Of a stretch of DNA of 64,000 nt, positions 53,630 to 62,169 are shown piece after piece; position 1 is the stretch's first letter, and each line of letters opens with the position of its first letter. Both the position numbers and the translations under genes were made by a program. The notes beneath the pieces were generated by a model. That model saw only the letters and a list, made by a program, of their open reading frames with translations, searched no databases and had not been told where the DNA came from. Origin of the DNA: Salinibacterium sp. (GTDB lineage Bacteria > Actinomycetota > Actinomycetes > Actinomycetales > Microbacteriaceae). Location of the stretch: the NCBI GenBank assembly GCA_015234465.1, contig JADGNA010000016.1:51761-115760 (forward strand). The letters are read 5' to 3'.

Positions 53630-54588
53630 GCTCCTACCTTCCCCCCGCCCCCGAATCCGGCACGGGCGCCACCGCCCCCTCCGGCGGCGCTGACTCGGCG
53701 CGCACGATCCGCGGCTCGAGCCTGTGGGGCGATGCGTGGCGCCGGCTCCGGCGCAATCCGCAGGCGATCGTGGGCGCGTCGATCGTGGCCGTATTCGTGC
53801 TCGTCGCGATCCTCGCGCCCCTGCTCGCGCCCTACGGTGGCCAGGAGCTGCCCGGTGCACGATTCATCCGCCCCACCGTCATCCCGGGCATCGGCGAGGT
53901 GGAGGGCTTTGCGCTTGGCCTCGACCGCTTCGGCGGGGATGTGCTGAGCAAGCTCATCTGGGGCGCGCAGGCATCGCTGCTCATTGGACTCATCTCGACC
54001 GCCCTCGGCTTGCTCGGCGGACTCCTGCTCGGGCTCGTCGCCGCGACCTTCGGCGGCTGGGTCGACAACGTGGTCATGCGCGTCGTCGATGTGCTCCTTT
54101 CGGTTCCGAACCTCCTGCTCGCCGTGAGCATCGCCGCGGTGCTGGGTCAGACTCCCTATGCCGTCATGATCGCGATCGCCGTGAGCCAGGTGCCGATCTT
54201 CGCCCGTCTCCTGCGCTCGTCGATGATCGCCCAGCAGAGTTCCGAGTATGTGCTCGCGGCGAAGTCGCTGGGACTCGGCAAGCCCGCAATTTCCTTCACG
54301 CATGTGCTGCCCAACAGCCTCGGCCCCGTCATCGTGCAGGGCACGCTCTCCCTCGCGACGGCCGTCATCGAGGCCGCCGCCCTCTCGTTCCTGGGTCTGG
54401 GCGGAGGGCGCCCGGAGACCGCCGAATGGGGGCGGATGCTCACCTACGCGCAGAACGAACTCGCGATCGCGCCGCAGCTGGCATTCCTCCCGGGTCTCTG
54501 CATCGCCATCACGGCGCTCGGCTTCACGCTGCTGGGCGAGTCCATGCGCGAAGCACTGGACCCGCGCTCGGGAGCACGCCGCCGCTGA
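53626..54588 (+). CDS. ABC transporter permease (DppC-like)
   Basis: 320 residues. A Pro/Gly-rich N-terminal tail, then RRLRRNPQAIVGASIVAVFV, GLDRFGGDVLSKLIWGAQAS, and the EAA loop VLAAKSLGLGKPAISFTHVL, GGRPETAEWGRMLTYAQNEL. Partner of the DppB-like protein. A weak 6-bp repeat (54579-54599) around its stop may aid termination against the convergent ATPase gene. Confidence 0.94.
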   Translation: MSSYLPPAPESGTGATAPSGGADSARTIRGSSLWGDAWRRLRRNPQAIVGASIVAVFVLVAILAPLLAPYGGQELPGARFIRPTVIPGIGEVEGFALGLDRFGGDVLSKLIWGAQASLLIGLISTALGLLGGLLLGLVAATFGGWVDNVVMRVVDVLLSVPNLLLAVSIAAVLGQTPYAVMIAIAVSQVPIFARLLRSSMIAQQSSEYVLAAKSLGLGKPAISFTHVLPNSLGPVIVQGTLSLATAVIEAAALSFLGLGGGRPETAEWGRMLTYAQNELAIAPQLAFLPGLCIAITALGFTLLGESMREALDPRSGARRR

Positions 54589-54614
54589 CGCGACGGCGGA
54601 CCCGGGCCATCGGC

Positions 54615-56252
54615 TCAGGCTGAGGCGCGCTCGTTGCCCGGGATGGCCGCGAGCAGCGCCTTCGTGTACTCGTGCTGCGGATTCTGGAACAGTTCCTCGC
54701 TCGGCGCCGCCTCCACGATGCGGCCGTCCTTCATGACGCACACGTAGTCGCTGATGAGCCGCACGACCGCGAGGTCGTGGCTGATGAAGACGTAGCTGAG
54801 CCCGAGCTTCTTCTGCAGATCGTCGAGCAGCGTGAGCACCTGCGACTGCACGAGCACGTCGAGCGCCGACACTGGCTCGTCGCACACGATGAGGTCGGGA
54901 TCGAGGGCAAGGGCACGGGCGATCGCGACGCGCTGCCGCTGGCCACCGCTGAGCTCGGAGGGGTAGCGCTTCGCCGTGTCGCTCGGCAACGCGACCTGTT
55001 CCAGTAGCTCGCGAACCTTGGCACGGCGCTCGGTGGGGGTACCGCGGCGGTAGACCTTGAGCGGTTCCTCGATGATCCGCTCGACCGTGAACGAGGGGTT
55101 GAGCGAGGAGTACGGGTCCTGGAAGATCGGCTGGACCCGCTGGCGGAAGTCGCGGAGTTGCGCCTTCGAGAGACTCGCAACGTCATTGCCGTCGAAGAGG
55201 ATGGAGCCGCTCGTTGGCTCGACGACGCGCAGCAGCATCCGTGCCGTCGTGGTCTTGCCCGAGCCCGACTCCCCCACAATCGCGACCGTCGTGCCGCGGG
55301 GCACGTCGATCGTGACGTCGTCGGCGGCGACGAAGTCGCCCGCCTTGCCGCGCCGGCGGAACACCTTCGTGAGCCCCCGCACCTCCATGATGTTCTCGTG
55401 TTGCACGGCGGAGGCCGCGTGCCGCTGTGGCTGCTCGCGAATGGCGGCGATGCTCGGTGCTGCCGCGACGAGCCGGCGCGTGTACTCATGTTCGGGGGCC
55501 GTGAGGATCTGCTGGGCCGGCCCCGTCTCGACAGTGCGCCCCTGGCTCATGACGACGACGCGGGAGGCACGCTCGGCCGCGAGGCCGAGGTCGTGCGTGA
55601 TGAGGAGCACGCTCGTGCCGATCTCGTCGGTCATCCGCTCGATCTGGTCGAGGATAGTGCGCTGCACCGTCACATCGAGCGCACTCGTGGGCTCGTCGGC
55701 GATCAGCAGCCGCGGGCGGCACGCAAGCCCGATCGCGATGAGTGCGCGCTGGCGAAGGCCGCCCGAGAGTTCGTGCGGGTACTGCTTGGCGCGCTGGGCC
55801 GGGTCGGGGATGCCCGCCGATGCCAGCACCTCGATCACCTTGCGGTCGACGTCCCGTCGCGTCGCCATCTCATGCGCGAGGAGCGTCTCGGCCACCTGTG
55901 TGCCGATCTTGGAGACGGGGTTGAGGTTCGACATGGGGTCCTGCGGCACGAGTCCGATCGAGGCGCCCCGGATGCTACGAAGCTGCGACTCCTTGGCCCC
56001 CACCAGTTCGGCACCATCGAAGAGGATGCTGCTGCCGGCGCCGACGCGAGCATTCCCCGGCAGGAGGCCGATGATCGCCATGGCACTCGTCGACTTGCCG
56101 GAGCCTGACTCCCCCACAATCGCGACCGTCTCGCCCTGTGCGATGTCGAGGGAGAAGTCCGTGACCGCCTCGACGGGGCCTGACTCCGTCGAGAAACTGA
56201 TCGCCAGGTCGCGAACGCTGAGGAGTGGGGCGTGCTGAGGGGCATCCGTCAT
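54615..56252 (-). CDS. Dual-ATPase ABC transporter protein (DppD-DppF fusion)
   Basis: 545 residues with two complete ATPase halves. First: Walker A GESGSGKS (48-55), LSGGLRQRALIA, LIADEPTSALD. Second: GESGSGKTTTAR, LSGGQRQRVAIARALA, IVCDEPVSALD. Each half is followed by the oligopeptide-type C-terminal zone (PEHEYTRRLVAAAPS; NPQHEYTKALLAAIPG). It powers the peptide transporter whose binding protein and permeases are on the opposite strand and converge on it, an unusual split. ATG has GGGGGA directly upstream. Confidence 0.95.
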   Translation of the reverse strand: MTDAPQHAPLLSVRDLAISFSTESGPVEAVTDFSLDIAQGETVAIVGESGSGKSTSAMAIIGLLPGNARVGAGSSILFDGAELVGAKESQLRSIRGASIGLVPQDPMSNLNPVSKIGTQVAETLLAHEMATRRDVDRKVIEVLASAGIPDPAQRAKQYPHELSGGLRQRALIAIGLACRPRLLIADEPTSALDVTVQRTILDQIERMTDEIGTSVLLITHDLGLAAERASRVVVMSQGRTVETGPAQQILTAPEHEYTRRLVAAAPSIAAIREQPQRHAASAVQHENIMEVRGLTKVFRRRGKAGDFVAADDVTIDVPRGTTVAIVGESGSGKTTTARMLLRVVEPTSGSILFDGNDVASLSKAQLRDFRQRVQPIFQDPYSSLNPSFTVERIIEEPLKVYRRGTPTERRAKVRELLEQVALPSDTAKRYPSELSGGQRQRVAIARALALDPDLIVCDEPVSALDVLVQSQVLTLLDDLQKKLGLSYVFISHDLAVVRLISDYVCVMKDGRIVEAAPSEELFQNPQHEYTKALLAAIPGNERASA

Positions 56253-56291
56253 TCCCCCATTGTGCCGCAGGGCACCCCAGTTCGGGGGCGT

Positions 56292-57401
56292 TCAGTGCGC
56301 GGCGAGCGGCGCCGCACTCACGGTGCGGTCGATCGTGCACTGGCCGAGCACGCGCGTGCCAACGTAGACGACGGCGGTCTGGCCCGTCGAGACACCATTG
56401 AGGGGCACGTCGGGACGGATGACGAGCTCACCCTCCTCGACATGGGCCAGTGCCGGAACGGGGTCTGAGTGTGCTCGCACCTGCACATGGCAGGCGAAGG
56501 GCGTTGCGGCGTCGGCGGGAGGAAGGCCCGCCCAGCTGAATCGGCTCCCCGCGATCTCGGCGAGGTCGAGTGCCTCGCGCGGACCGACGACGACCGTGTT
56601 CTGCTTGGGCTGGATGTCGAGCACGTAGCGGGGGCGACCGTCCACGCTGGGGATGCCGAGATTGAGTCCCTTGCGCTGCCCGATCGTGAACGCGGCGGCA
56701 CCCTCGTGCTTGCCGACCTTGTTGCCCTCGCGATCGAGGATGATGCCGGGCTCGGCGCCCAGTCGCTCCGCGAGCCAGCCGCGGGTGTCGCCGTCGGGGA
56801 TGAAGCAGATGTCGTGGCTGTCGGGCTTGCTCGCGACACTGAATCCGCGCTCGGCCGCCTCGGCCCGCACCTCCGCCTTGGAGGGCGTGTCCGCCAGCGG
56901 GAACATGCAGTGCTTCAGCTGATCAGCCGTGAGCACGCCCAGCACATAGGACTGATCCTTGGCCCAGTCGGCCGCGCGGTGGAGTTCGCGATTGCCGTGC
57001 TCATCCTCACGGATCGCGGCGTAGTGGCCGGTGACGACAGCGTCGAAGCCGAGGTCGATTGCCTTCTCGAGGAGCGCCGCGAACTTGATCTTCTCGTTGC
57101 AGCGCATGCAGGGGTTAGGTGTGCGACCCGCCTCATACTCGGCGATGAAGTCATCGACGACGTCTTCTTTGAAGCGCTCCGAGAAATCCCACACGTAGTA
57201 CGGGATGCCCATGATGTTGGCGGCGCGCTGCGCGTCCATCGAGTCCTCGATCGTGCAGCATCCACGGCTGCCCGTACGCAGTGTGCCCGGCATGCGGCTC
57301 AGCGCGAGGTGCACGCCGACGACCTCATGACCCGCGTCGACCGCGCGCGCGGCAGCAACCGCGGAGTCCACCCCGCCACTCATTGCCGCCAAAATCTTCA
57401 T
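56292..57401 (-). CDS. mnmA: tRNA-specific 2-thiouridylase
   Basis: 369 residues, full length. PP-loop [14 protein letters not shown] (SGGVDS at 8-13), [12 protein letters not shown] with catalytic Cys (C98/C101 region), [15 protein letters not shown] with the second catalytic Cys C199, and TIGQRKGL. It makes 2-thiouridine at tRNA position 34 using persulfide sulfur from a cysteine desulfurase, encoded 3.5 kb upstream on the same strand. TAGACT six bases before ATG gives a leaderless start. Confidence 0.97.
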   Translation of the reverse strand: MKILAAMSGGVDSAVAAARAVDAGHEVVGVHLALSRMPGTLRTGSRGCCTIEDSMDAQRAANIMGIPYYVWDFSERFKEDVVDDFIAEYEAGRTPNPCMRCNEKIKFAALLEKAIDLGFDAVVTGHYAAIREDEHGNRELHRAADWAKDQSYVLGVLTADQLKHCMFPLADTPSKAEVRAEAAERGFSVASKPDSHDICFIPDGDTRGWLAERLGAEPGIILDREGNKVGKHEGAAAFTIGQRKGLNLGIPSVDGRPRYVLDIQPKQNTVVVGPREALDLAEIAGSRFSWAGLPPADAATPFACHVQVRAHSDPVPALAHVEEGELVIRPDVPLNGVSTGQTAVVYVGTRVLGQCTIDRTVSAAPLAAH

Positions 57402-57407
57402 CGCAGC

Positions 57408-57413
57408 AGTCTA
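57408..57413 (-). promoter_or_regulatory. -10 element TAGACT of mnmA
   Basis: TAGACT, six bases (GCTGCG), then ATG 57401. Confidence 0.6.
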
Positions 57414-57432
57414 CGCGGCGACATCTGAGCGG

Positions 57433-57654
57433 TCACGGGATGTCGGTGAGCGTCTTCTCGACGGCGCCGAGACGCGAGTCAATCGCATCGAGACGGGCGA
57501 TGAGCCGCTCGTTGACGGCGGTGTTCTGCTCGAGCGCCTCCGCGACCTTGTTGTTGCGTTCAGCGAAGATTCTGCCGAGCGTGATGAGTCCGCCGACGAT
57601 GATGGCGACGATCGCGATCCACGCGAACCACGGGATATAGGCCAAGGCTTCCAT
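57433..57654 (-). CDS. Small membrane protein with C-terminal coiled coil
   Basis: 73 residues: one N-terminal helix in the membrane (IPWFAWIAIVAIIVGGLITL), then a charged heptad-like region (RNNKVAEALEQNTAVNERL, IARLDAIDSRLGAVEKTLTD) likely to form a coiled coil in the cytoplasm. Overlaps the HTH regulator stop by one base (TGATG); AGGAG is seven bases upstream. Family not recognised; it may tether or sense for the regulator. Confidence 0.8.
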   Translation of the reverse strand: MEALAYIPWFAWIAIVAIIVGGLITLGRIFAERNNKVAEALEQNTAVNERLIARLDAIDSRLGAVEKTLTDIP

Positions 57655-58013
57655 CAGTTGTCTCCTGTCTGTGTGTCGCCGGCGCCCTCTGCGTCGGCAT
57701 TGCTCTTTGCGACGGCGTCCACGAGCGTGGCGGCGTCGATGGTGAGACTGAAGGGCACGACCTCGAAGTACTTGAGCGCCTTGCCGTCGTCGCTGAGTTC
57801 GAGATGGCCGGTGACGAAGCCAGCCTCCTCGAGCTTGTTGAGATGCATGTAGAGGAGGGCGCGCGACATTCCTACCCTTCGGGCAAGCTCGCTGACGTGT
57901 AGCCGCTCTCCTTCGAGGAGGGCGATGATGCGCATCCGCTGCGCGCTCGAGATCGCGGTGAGGCGCGAGCTCAGAGCGTCAACATCGACATCCAAGACCC
58001 CACCCCCTTGCAC
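57654..58013 (-). CDS. Winged-helix transcriptional regulator (ArsR-like)
   Basis: 119 residues. A wHTH core: RLTAISSAQRMRIIALLEGE, RLHVSELARRVGMSRALLYM as the recognition helix, HLNKLEEAGFVTGHLELSDD as the wing. The C-terminal part (FSLTIDAATLVDAVAKSNAD) may be a dimerisation or ligand segment. No metal-binding CxC motif is visible. GTG 58013 lies inside a perfect inverted repeat; a TTG at 57995 is the alternative start. It probably represses its own gene and perhaps the adjacent decarboxylase-MFS genes. Confidence 0.85.
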   Translation of the reverse strand: MQGGGVLDVDVDALSSRLTAISSAQRMRIIALLEGERLHVSELARRVGMSRALLYMHLNKLEEAGFVTGHLELSDDGKALKYFEVVPFSLTIDAATLVDAVAKSNADAEGAGDTQTGDN

Positions 58014-58041
58014 CTGTCATAAGAAACTTACAGGTGCAAGG
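58006..58041. repeat. Perfect 12-bp inverted repeat at the regulator start
   Basis: CCTTGCACCTGT, 12 bases (CATAAGAAACTT), ACAGGTGCAAGG. It covers the GTG of the HTH gene and ends nine bases after the decarboxylase stop. It fits an operator for the adjacent regulator, with arm centres two turns apart; it could also fold as a terminator for the decarboxylase message, although no T tract follows. Confidence 0.8.
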
Positions 58042-58049
58042 ATGTCCGG

Positions 58050-59531
58050 TCAAGCGCTGGGCTCGACGAGCCGTGCGAGGAGCTCGATGAGCAGACGCTC
58101 GGTGACCTCAGGCGGCAGCGCCTCCATGAGTGAGAGCACCGGAGCCATGCGGTCCGGCAGTGCGCCGCCCGCACCGCCGAGGCCGAGGCCCTGCAACACG
58201 GATGCCGCGGTCTGCGAGTCCATGCCGCCAGCGCCCGCTGCGGCCAGCACGCCGGCCGGAAGCGACGCAAGGGCATCGTGCGCGGCCACCGCGGGGACGC
58301 CTCGGACCTCGTCGGCACCCGCCCGCAGTGCAGCCCCGAGCTCCTCCAGCACTCCCTCCGTAACTGGCGTGACGGTGAGGTGCGTCGTCCTTGATAGGCG
58401 GACGCCGTTTGGCTGCACGATCCCTGGCTGCTGCTGCAGGAGCCAACCGCGCTGGCGCACCGCGTCGGCCCAGTGGTGCGGGTCGACCTGACGAGCGGCC
58501 GGAACCGTGACATCCGCTTCGACAGCGAAGAGCGGGCCGACAGGCGAGCCCACGACGCGGAGTCCCTCGATCTCGGCGACGACCTCGCGCAGCGTCTCGG
58601 TCGCACGTCGCATGCTCGCGGTCAGTTCAGCGAAGCCCTCCTCCTCCAGTCGCTCGATGATGGCCCACGCCGCCGCGAGTGAGCCCGCCGATTTCGAACC
58701 AAGCATGGTCGGGTTCACCACCGGATACCCCGGCCAGCGGGTCGTCGCGAAGTACTGCGCGCGGTGGCGGTCGAGTCCGCGATGCAGCAGCACCGACGCG
58801 CCCTTCGGCGCGTAGCCGTACTTGTGCAGGTCGGCCGAGATGCTGGAAACCCCGTCGACCGCGAAATCCCAGTCGGGGAGGTCACCCCACCACGGCAGCG
58901 CCCACCCCCCAATGCAGGCATCGACGTGACACGAAACACCGGCGGCGGATGCCGCGGCCGCAACCTCCGCGATGGGGTCGAGTGTCGCGTGCGGATACGC
59001 GGGTGCCGAGACCACGACGAGCGCGACATCCGCCGACAACCGGCCGATCAGGTCGTCCGCCGCGACGGAACCGTCGGGGCCGACCGGCACGAGGTCGAGG
59101 TCGAGCCCGAAGTAGTGCGCAGCCTTGTGGAACGCGGCGTGCACGGTCACAGGAGCGATGATCTGCGGCACCCCCACACCGCCTTCCGCTCGCCACAGGT
59201 CTCTCGCGGTCTTGACCGCCAGAAGGCAGCTCTCGGTGCCGCCGGAGGTCACGGATCCGACGACGGACTCGTCACCATGCAGCATCCGTCTCGCGAAGCC
59301 CACCACGTCGCGCTCCATGGCCGCGACGGAAGGGAACGTGGTCGGGTCGAGACCATTCACCGGCTGCATGATGCGGATCGCCTGCGCCGCGAGCTCATCG
59401 AGCTCGGCGAGTCCGGAATCGTAGACGTAGGAGAGCACGCGTCCGCCGTGGGTGGGGGCATCCGCCCCGCGCAGCAATCGCAGGCGGTCGAGGATGGCGT
59501 CGGACTCTGGGCTCAGCGGGGTCGCGGTCAT
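58050..59531 (-). CDS. PLP-dependent amino acid decarboxylase (group II, sphingosine-phosphate-lyase-like)
   Basis: 493 residues. SVTSGGTESCLLAVKTARDL binds PLP phosphate, HVDACIGGW gives the ring-pairing D204, and SADLHKYGYAPKGAS gives the Schiff-base K237. H131 stacks on the cofactor. The last about 100 residues (after GAALRAGADEVRG) are an extra helical domain absent from minimal enzymes. Substrate unknown: aspartate, glutamate, aromatic amino acid or a phosphorylated amino alcohol are all possible. ATG 59531 overlaps the MFS stop by four bases; GGAGACACC precedes it. Confidence 0.88.
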   Translation of the reverse strand: MTATPLSPESDAILDRLRLLRGADAPTHGGRVLSYVYDSGLAELDELAAQAIRIMQPVNGLDPTTFPSVAAMERDVVGFARRMLHGDESVVGSVTSGGTESCLLAVKTARDLWRAEGGVGVPQIIAPVTVHAAFHKAAHYFGLDLDLVPVGPDGSVAADDLIGRLSADVALVVVSAPAYPHATLDPIAEVAAAASAAGVSCHVDACIGGWALPWWGDLPDWDFAVDGVSSISADLHKYGYAPKGASVLLHRGLDRHRAQYFATTRWPGYPVVNPTMLGSKSAGSLAAAWAIIERLEEEGFAELTASMRRATETLREVVAEIEGLRVVGSPVGPLFAVEADVTVPAARQVDPHHWADAVRQRGWLLQQQPGIVQPNGVRLSRTTHLTVTPVTEGVLEELGAALRAGADEVRGVPAVAAHDALASLPAGVLAAAGAGGMDSQTAASVLQGLGLGGAGGALPDRMAPVLSLMEALPPEVTERLLIELLARLVEPSA

Positions 59532-60898
59532 GGTGTCTCCTGCGATGTCGGAATGAGCTGTGGTTCGTCGGTGTCTGCCCGGCGAAGGCGGTAGCGGCGA
59601 AGCAGGAGCAGGCTCGCGAGCATGAAGGCCGCGGGCACGACGCTGAAGCTGAGCACGATGCCGTCGATCGCCGCGTCGGGCTGCACGGCAGCGACTCCCG
59701 CGACGCTCTCGACGTAGCCGCTGAGGGCGAGCACGATCGTGAGCGCCGTCGCGCCGAACGCCATGCCGGTGGTCTCGCCCGCCGTCCACACTCCCCCGAA
59801 GATGCCGGCGCGGCTGAGCCCTGTCACCCGCTCGTCGTGCGAGATCACATCGGGAAGCATCGCCATGGGAAGCGACTGCATGCCCGCGTATGCTCCGCCC
59901 GCCACCGCCACTGGGATGTAGACCCAGGCGCCGGGTGCCCAGAGGAGGCCCAGCATCGACAGCGCGGCAAGGCTGAACAGCACGCTCGCAACCACGAAGG
60001 CGCGGTGCTTGCCCACGCGACGAGACACCCGCCCCCAGACGGGCGCGAGCAGGAGCGCGGGCGCGATGAGCGCGACGAAGAGCAGCGTCACGGCATCCTC
60101 GGAGCGGAGCACCCACGTCGCGACATACTGTGCGCCCGCGAGCATCAGGCCCGTCGCGAGGCCCTGCAGCACGAAGGTCGCGAGGAGGGCGCGGAACGGC
60201 TGGCTCGAGCGCAGTGCCGCGAGCCCGCCGCGGTAGGACTCCGCAAGCGACGTCCTCGGCGCTGCCCCCGGCGAGGCGACGGGCGCAACGCGCGAGGAGA
60301 TGAGCATCCCTCCCCCGATGACGAGCCCCGCGACGACCGCCATGAGCAGGTAGCCGGCCCGCGGATCATCACCGAGGCCGCGCAATACCGGCCCGCCTGC
60401 GCCGAAGAGCAGAATGGCGAGGGTCAGCACCACGACCCGCCACGTGAGCAGCCGGGTGCGGTCGTCGTAGCCAGCGGTGAGCTCGGCGGGCAGTGCGATG
60501 TAGGGCACCTGGAAGAGACTGAACGCCGTCGCGCAGAGCAGGAACGCGAGCGCGACCCACACGGCGGATGCGACCGCTCCGATCCCCGCGGGAACAGCGA
60601 AGGTCAGCACGAAGAAGATGGGCAGCGCGATGCCGCCAAGCACCATGAACCGCCGCCGAGACCCGCTCGCGACGAGGCTCGCGTCGCTGCGCGCCCCGAT
60701 GACGGGGTCGATGATGACGTCCCAGATCTTCGCGAGCGTGACGACCAGCCCCGCGGCGAGCGCCGCGACCCCGAGCGTGTCGGTCAGGTAGTAGACGAGC
60801 ACGAGGCCCGGAAGCGTGCCGAAGCCGCCCGTCCCGAGCGAACCGACCGCGTAGGTCGCGATCGACCTTCGGCTGACTGTCTGCGCCATTGCATCCAT
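59528..60898 (-). CDS. MFS transporter of the GPH/MelB type
   Basis: 456 residues, twelve predicted helices. GSLGTGGFGTLPGLVLVYYL at the N-terminus, LAKIWDVIIDPVIGARSDAS with the acidic cation-site residues, LFQVPYIALPAELTAGYDDR and GVWTAGETTGMAFGATALTI are GPH-family blocks. Usually sugar:cation symport, but coupling to an amino acid decarboxylase suggests uptake of its substrate or release of the amine. Leaderless start with TATGCT six bases upstream. Confidence 0.9.
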   Translation of the reverse strand: MDAMAQTVSRRSIATYAVGSLGTGGFGTLPGLVLVYYLTDTLGVAALAAGLVVTLAKIWDVIIDPVIGARSDASLVASGSRRRFMVLGGIALPIFFVLTFAVPAGIGAVASAVWVALAFLLCATAFSLFQVPYIALPAELTAGYDDRTRLLTWRVVVLTLAILLFGAGGPVLRGLGDDPRAGYLLMAVVAGLVIGGGMLISSRVAPVASPGAAPRTSLAESYRGGLAALRSSQPFRALLATFVLQGLATGLMLAGAQYVATWVLRSEDAVTLLFVALIAPALLLAPVWGRVSRRVGKHRAFVVASVLFSLAALSMLGLLWAPGAWVYIPVAVAGGAYAGMQSLPMAMLPDVISHDERVTGLSRAGIFGGVWTAGETTGMAFGATALTIVLALSGYVESVAGVAAVQPDAAIDGIVLSFSVVPAAFMLASLLLLRRYRLRRADTDEPQLIPTSQETP

Positions 60899-60904
60899 GG
60901 CGCC

Positions 60905-60910
60905 AGCATA
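60905..60910 (-). promoter_or_regulatory. -10 element TATGCT of the MFS-decarboxylase pair
   Basis: TATGCT, six bases (GGCGCC), then ATG 60898. Confidence 0.6.
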
Positions 60911-60922
60911 TTGGCGGCGGTC

Positions 60923-62077
60923 TCAGACGGCGCGATCGCTGTAGCCCGCGCGCCGCGCACGCTCGACCGCGGCGGGGAGGGCCGCCAGGAGGGCGTCGAC
61001 ATCGGCCTCGCTCGAATCGTGACCGAGGGTGAAGCGCAGGGCGCTGCGAGCATCCGCTTCGGTCAGCCCCATGCCGAGCAGCACGTGCGAGGGCTCCGGG
61101 ATGCCGGCTTGGCAGGCCGAGCCCGTGCTCGCCGAGATGCCCGCCATGTCGAGCATGAAGAGCAGGGAGTCGCCCTGGCACCCCTCGAAGGTGAAGTGGG
61201 CGTTGTTGTCCAGCCGGCGCTCGGGGTCTCCCCGCAGCACGGCCCCCTCGACGCTGGCGAGCACGCCCTCAATGAGGCGGTCGCGGAGAGGCTCGAGGGA
61301 GGAGAGCGGATGCTGCGCCGCGACGCCGAACGCGATGGCACCTGGGGCATCCTGCGTTCCCGACCTCACGTTCCTCTGCTGCCCTCCCCCGTGGAGCAGT
61401 GGCTCGACCGTTACGCTTCGGGAGAGGGCGAGGGCGCCGATGCCGAGCGGTCCGCCGACCTTGTGTGCGGAGATGCTGATGGCGGATGCTCCGCTGTCGC
61501 GCAGGGAGACGGGCAGGTGCCCGTAGGCAGAGACAGCGTCCACGTGCACGGGTACCCCGTGGGCTGCGGCGAGCGCCGTGAGTTCCTCGACGGGCTGGAT
61601 GGTGCCCACCTCGTTGTTGGCCCAGAGGAAGGTGAGGAGGGCGATGTCGTCGTGCCCGCGCAGCGCCGTTTCTACCGCGGCGAGCTCAATCCGACCCACG
61701 GTGTCGATCGGGAGCCATTCGATCAGCGCGCCCTCATGCGCTGCGAGCCACTCGACCGTGTCGATCGTCGCGTGGTGCTCGCCGCGCGGCACGAGGATCC
61801 TGGGCCTCGATGCGCCCGCGGCATTGCGCGCCCAGAAGAGTCCCTTAATGCCGAGGTTGACCGCCTCTGTGCCGCCCGAGGTGAACACGACCTCGATGGG
61901 GTCGCAGCCGAGCGATGCCGCGACCTGCTCGCGCGCCTCCTCGAGCATCCGCTTGGCGTTCTGGCCGTGGGCGTGGATGGATGCCGGGTTGCCGACGACA
62001 TCGAGCGCCGCCACATAGGCATCGCGCACGGCCGGCAGCATGGGCGTCGTGGCCGCGTGGTCCAGGTAGACCGGCAT
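60923..62077 (-). CDS. Cysteine desulfurase (NifS/IscS family)
   Basis: 384 residues. YLDHAATTPMLPAVRDAYVA, NPASIHAHGQNAKRMLEEAR, TSGGTEAVNLGIKG with the phosphate-binding loop, EHHATIDTVEW (H101/H102), VHVDAVSAYG with D180, SAHKVGGP with PLP-binding K206 and SASTGSACQAG with the persulfide-carrying C322. It provides sulfur for MnmA thiolation and possibly Fe-S clusters. AAGGAG lies four bases before ATG. Confidence 0.96.
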   Translation of the reverse strand: MPVYLDHAATTPMLPAVRDAYVAALDVVGNPASIHAHGQNAKRMLEEAREQVAASLGCDPIEVVFTSGGTEAVNLGIKGLFWARNAAGASRPRILVPRGEHHATIDTVEWLAAHEGALIEWLPIDTVGRIELAAVETALRGHDDIALLTFLWANNEVGTIQPVEELTALAAAHGVPVHVDAVSAYGHLPVSLRDSGASAISISAHKVGGPLGIGALALSRSVTVEPLLHGGGQQRNVRSGTQDAPGAIAFGVAAQHPLSSLEPLRDRLIEGVLASVEGAVLRGDPERRLDNNAHFTFEGCQGDSLLFMLDMAGISASTGSACQAGIPEPSHVLLGMGLTEADARSALRFTLGHDSSEADVDALLAALPAAVERARRAGYSDRAV

Positions 62078-62157
62078 GCTGCTCCTTGCAGGTGAAGTGC
62101 TCGTTCCAGAACCCGTATTGGGGTAGCCCTCGTAACCGGCGTGACACGGGCCCTCAT

Positions 62158-62163
62158 TACTCT
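62158..62163 (+). promoter_or_regulatory. -10 element TACTCT of glgX
   Basis: TACTCT, six bases (AGAACG), then ATG 62170. Confidence 0.55.
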
Positions 62164-62169
62164 AGAACG

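Noticed and set aside
54579..54599. CCGCCG/CGGCGG repeat at the end of the second permease gene
   Set aside because: Six pairs with a nine-base loop and partly inside the coding sequence; not convincing as a terminator.
59837..62095. 752-codon plus-strand frame opposite the MFS and cysteine desulfurase genes
   Set aside because: Antisense to two certain genes; low-complexity composition.
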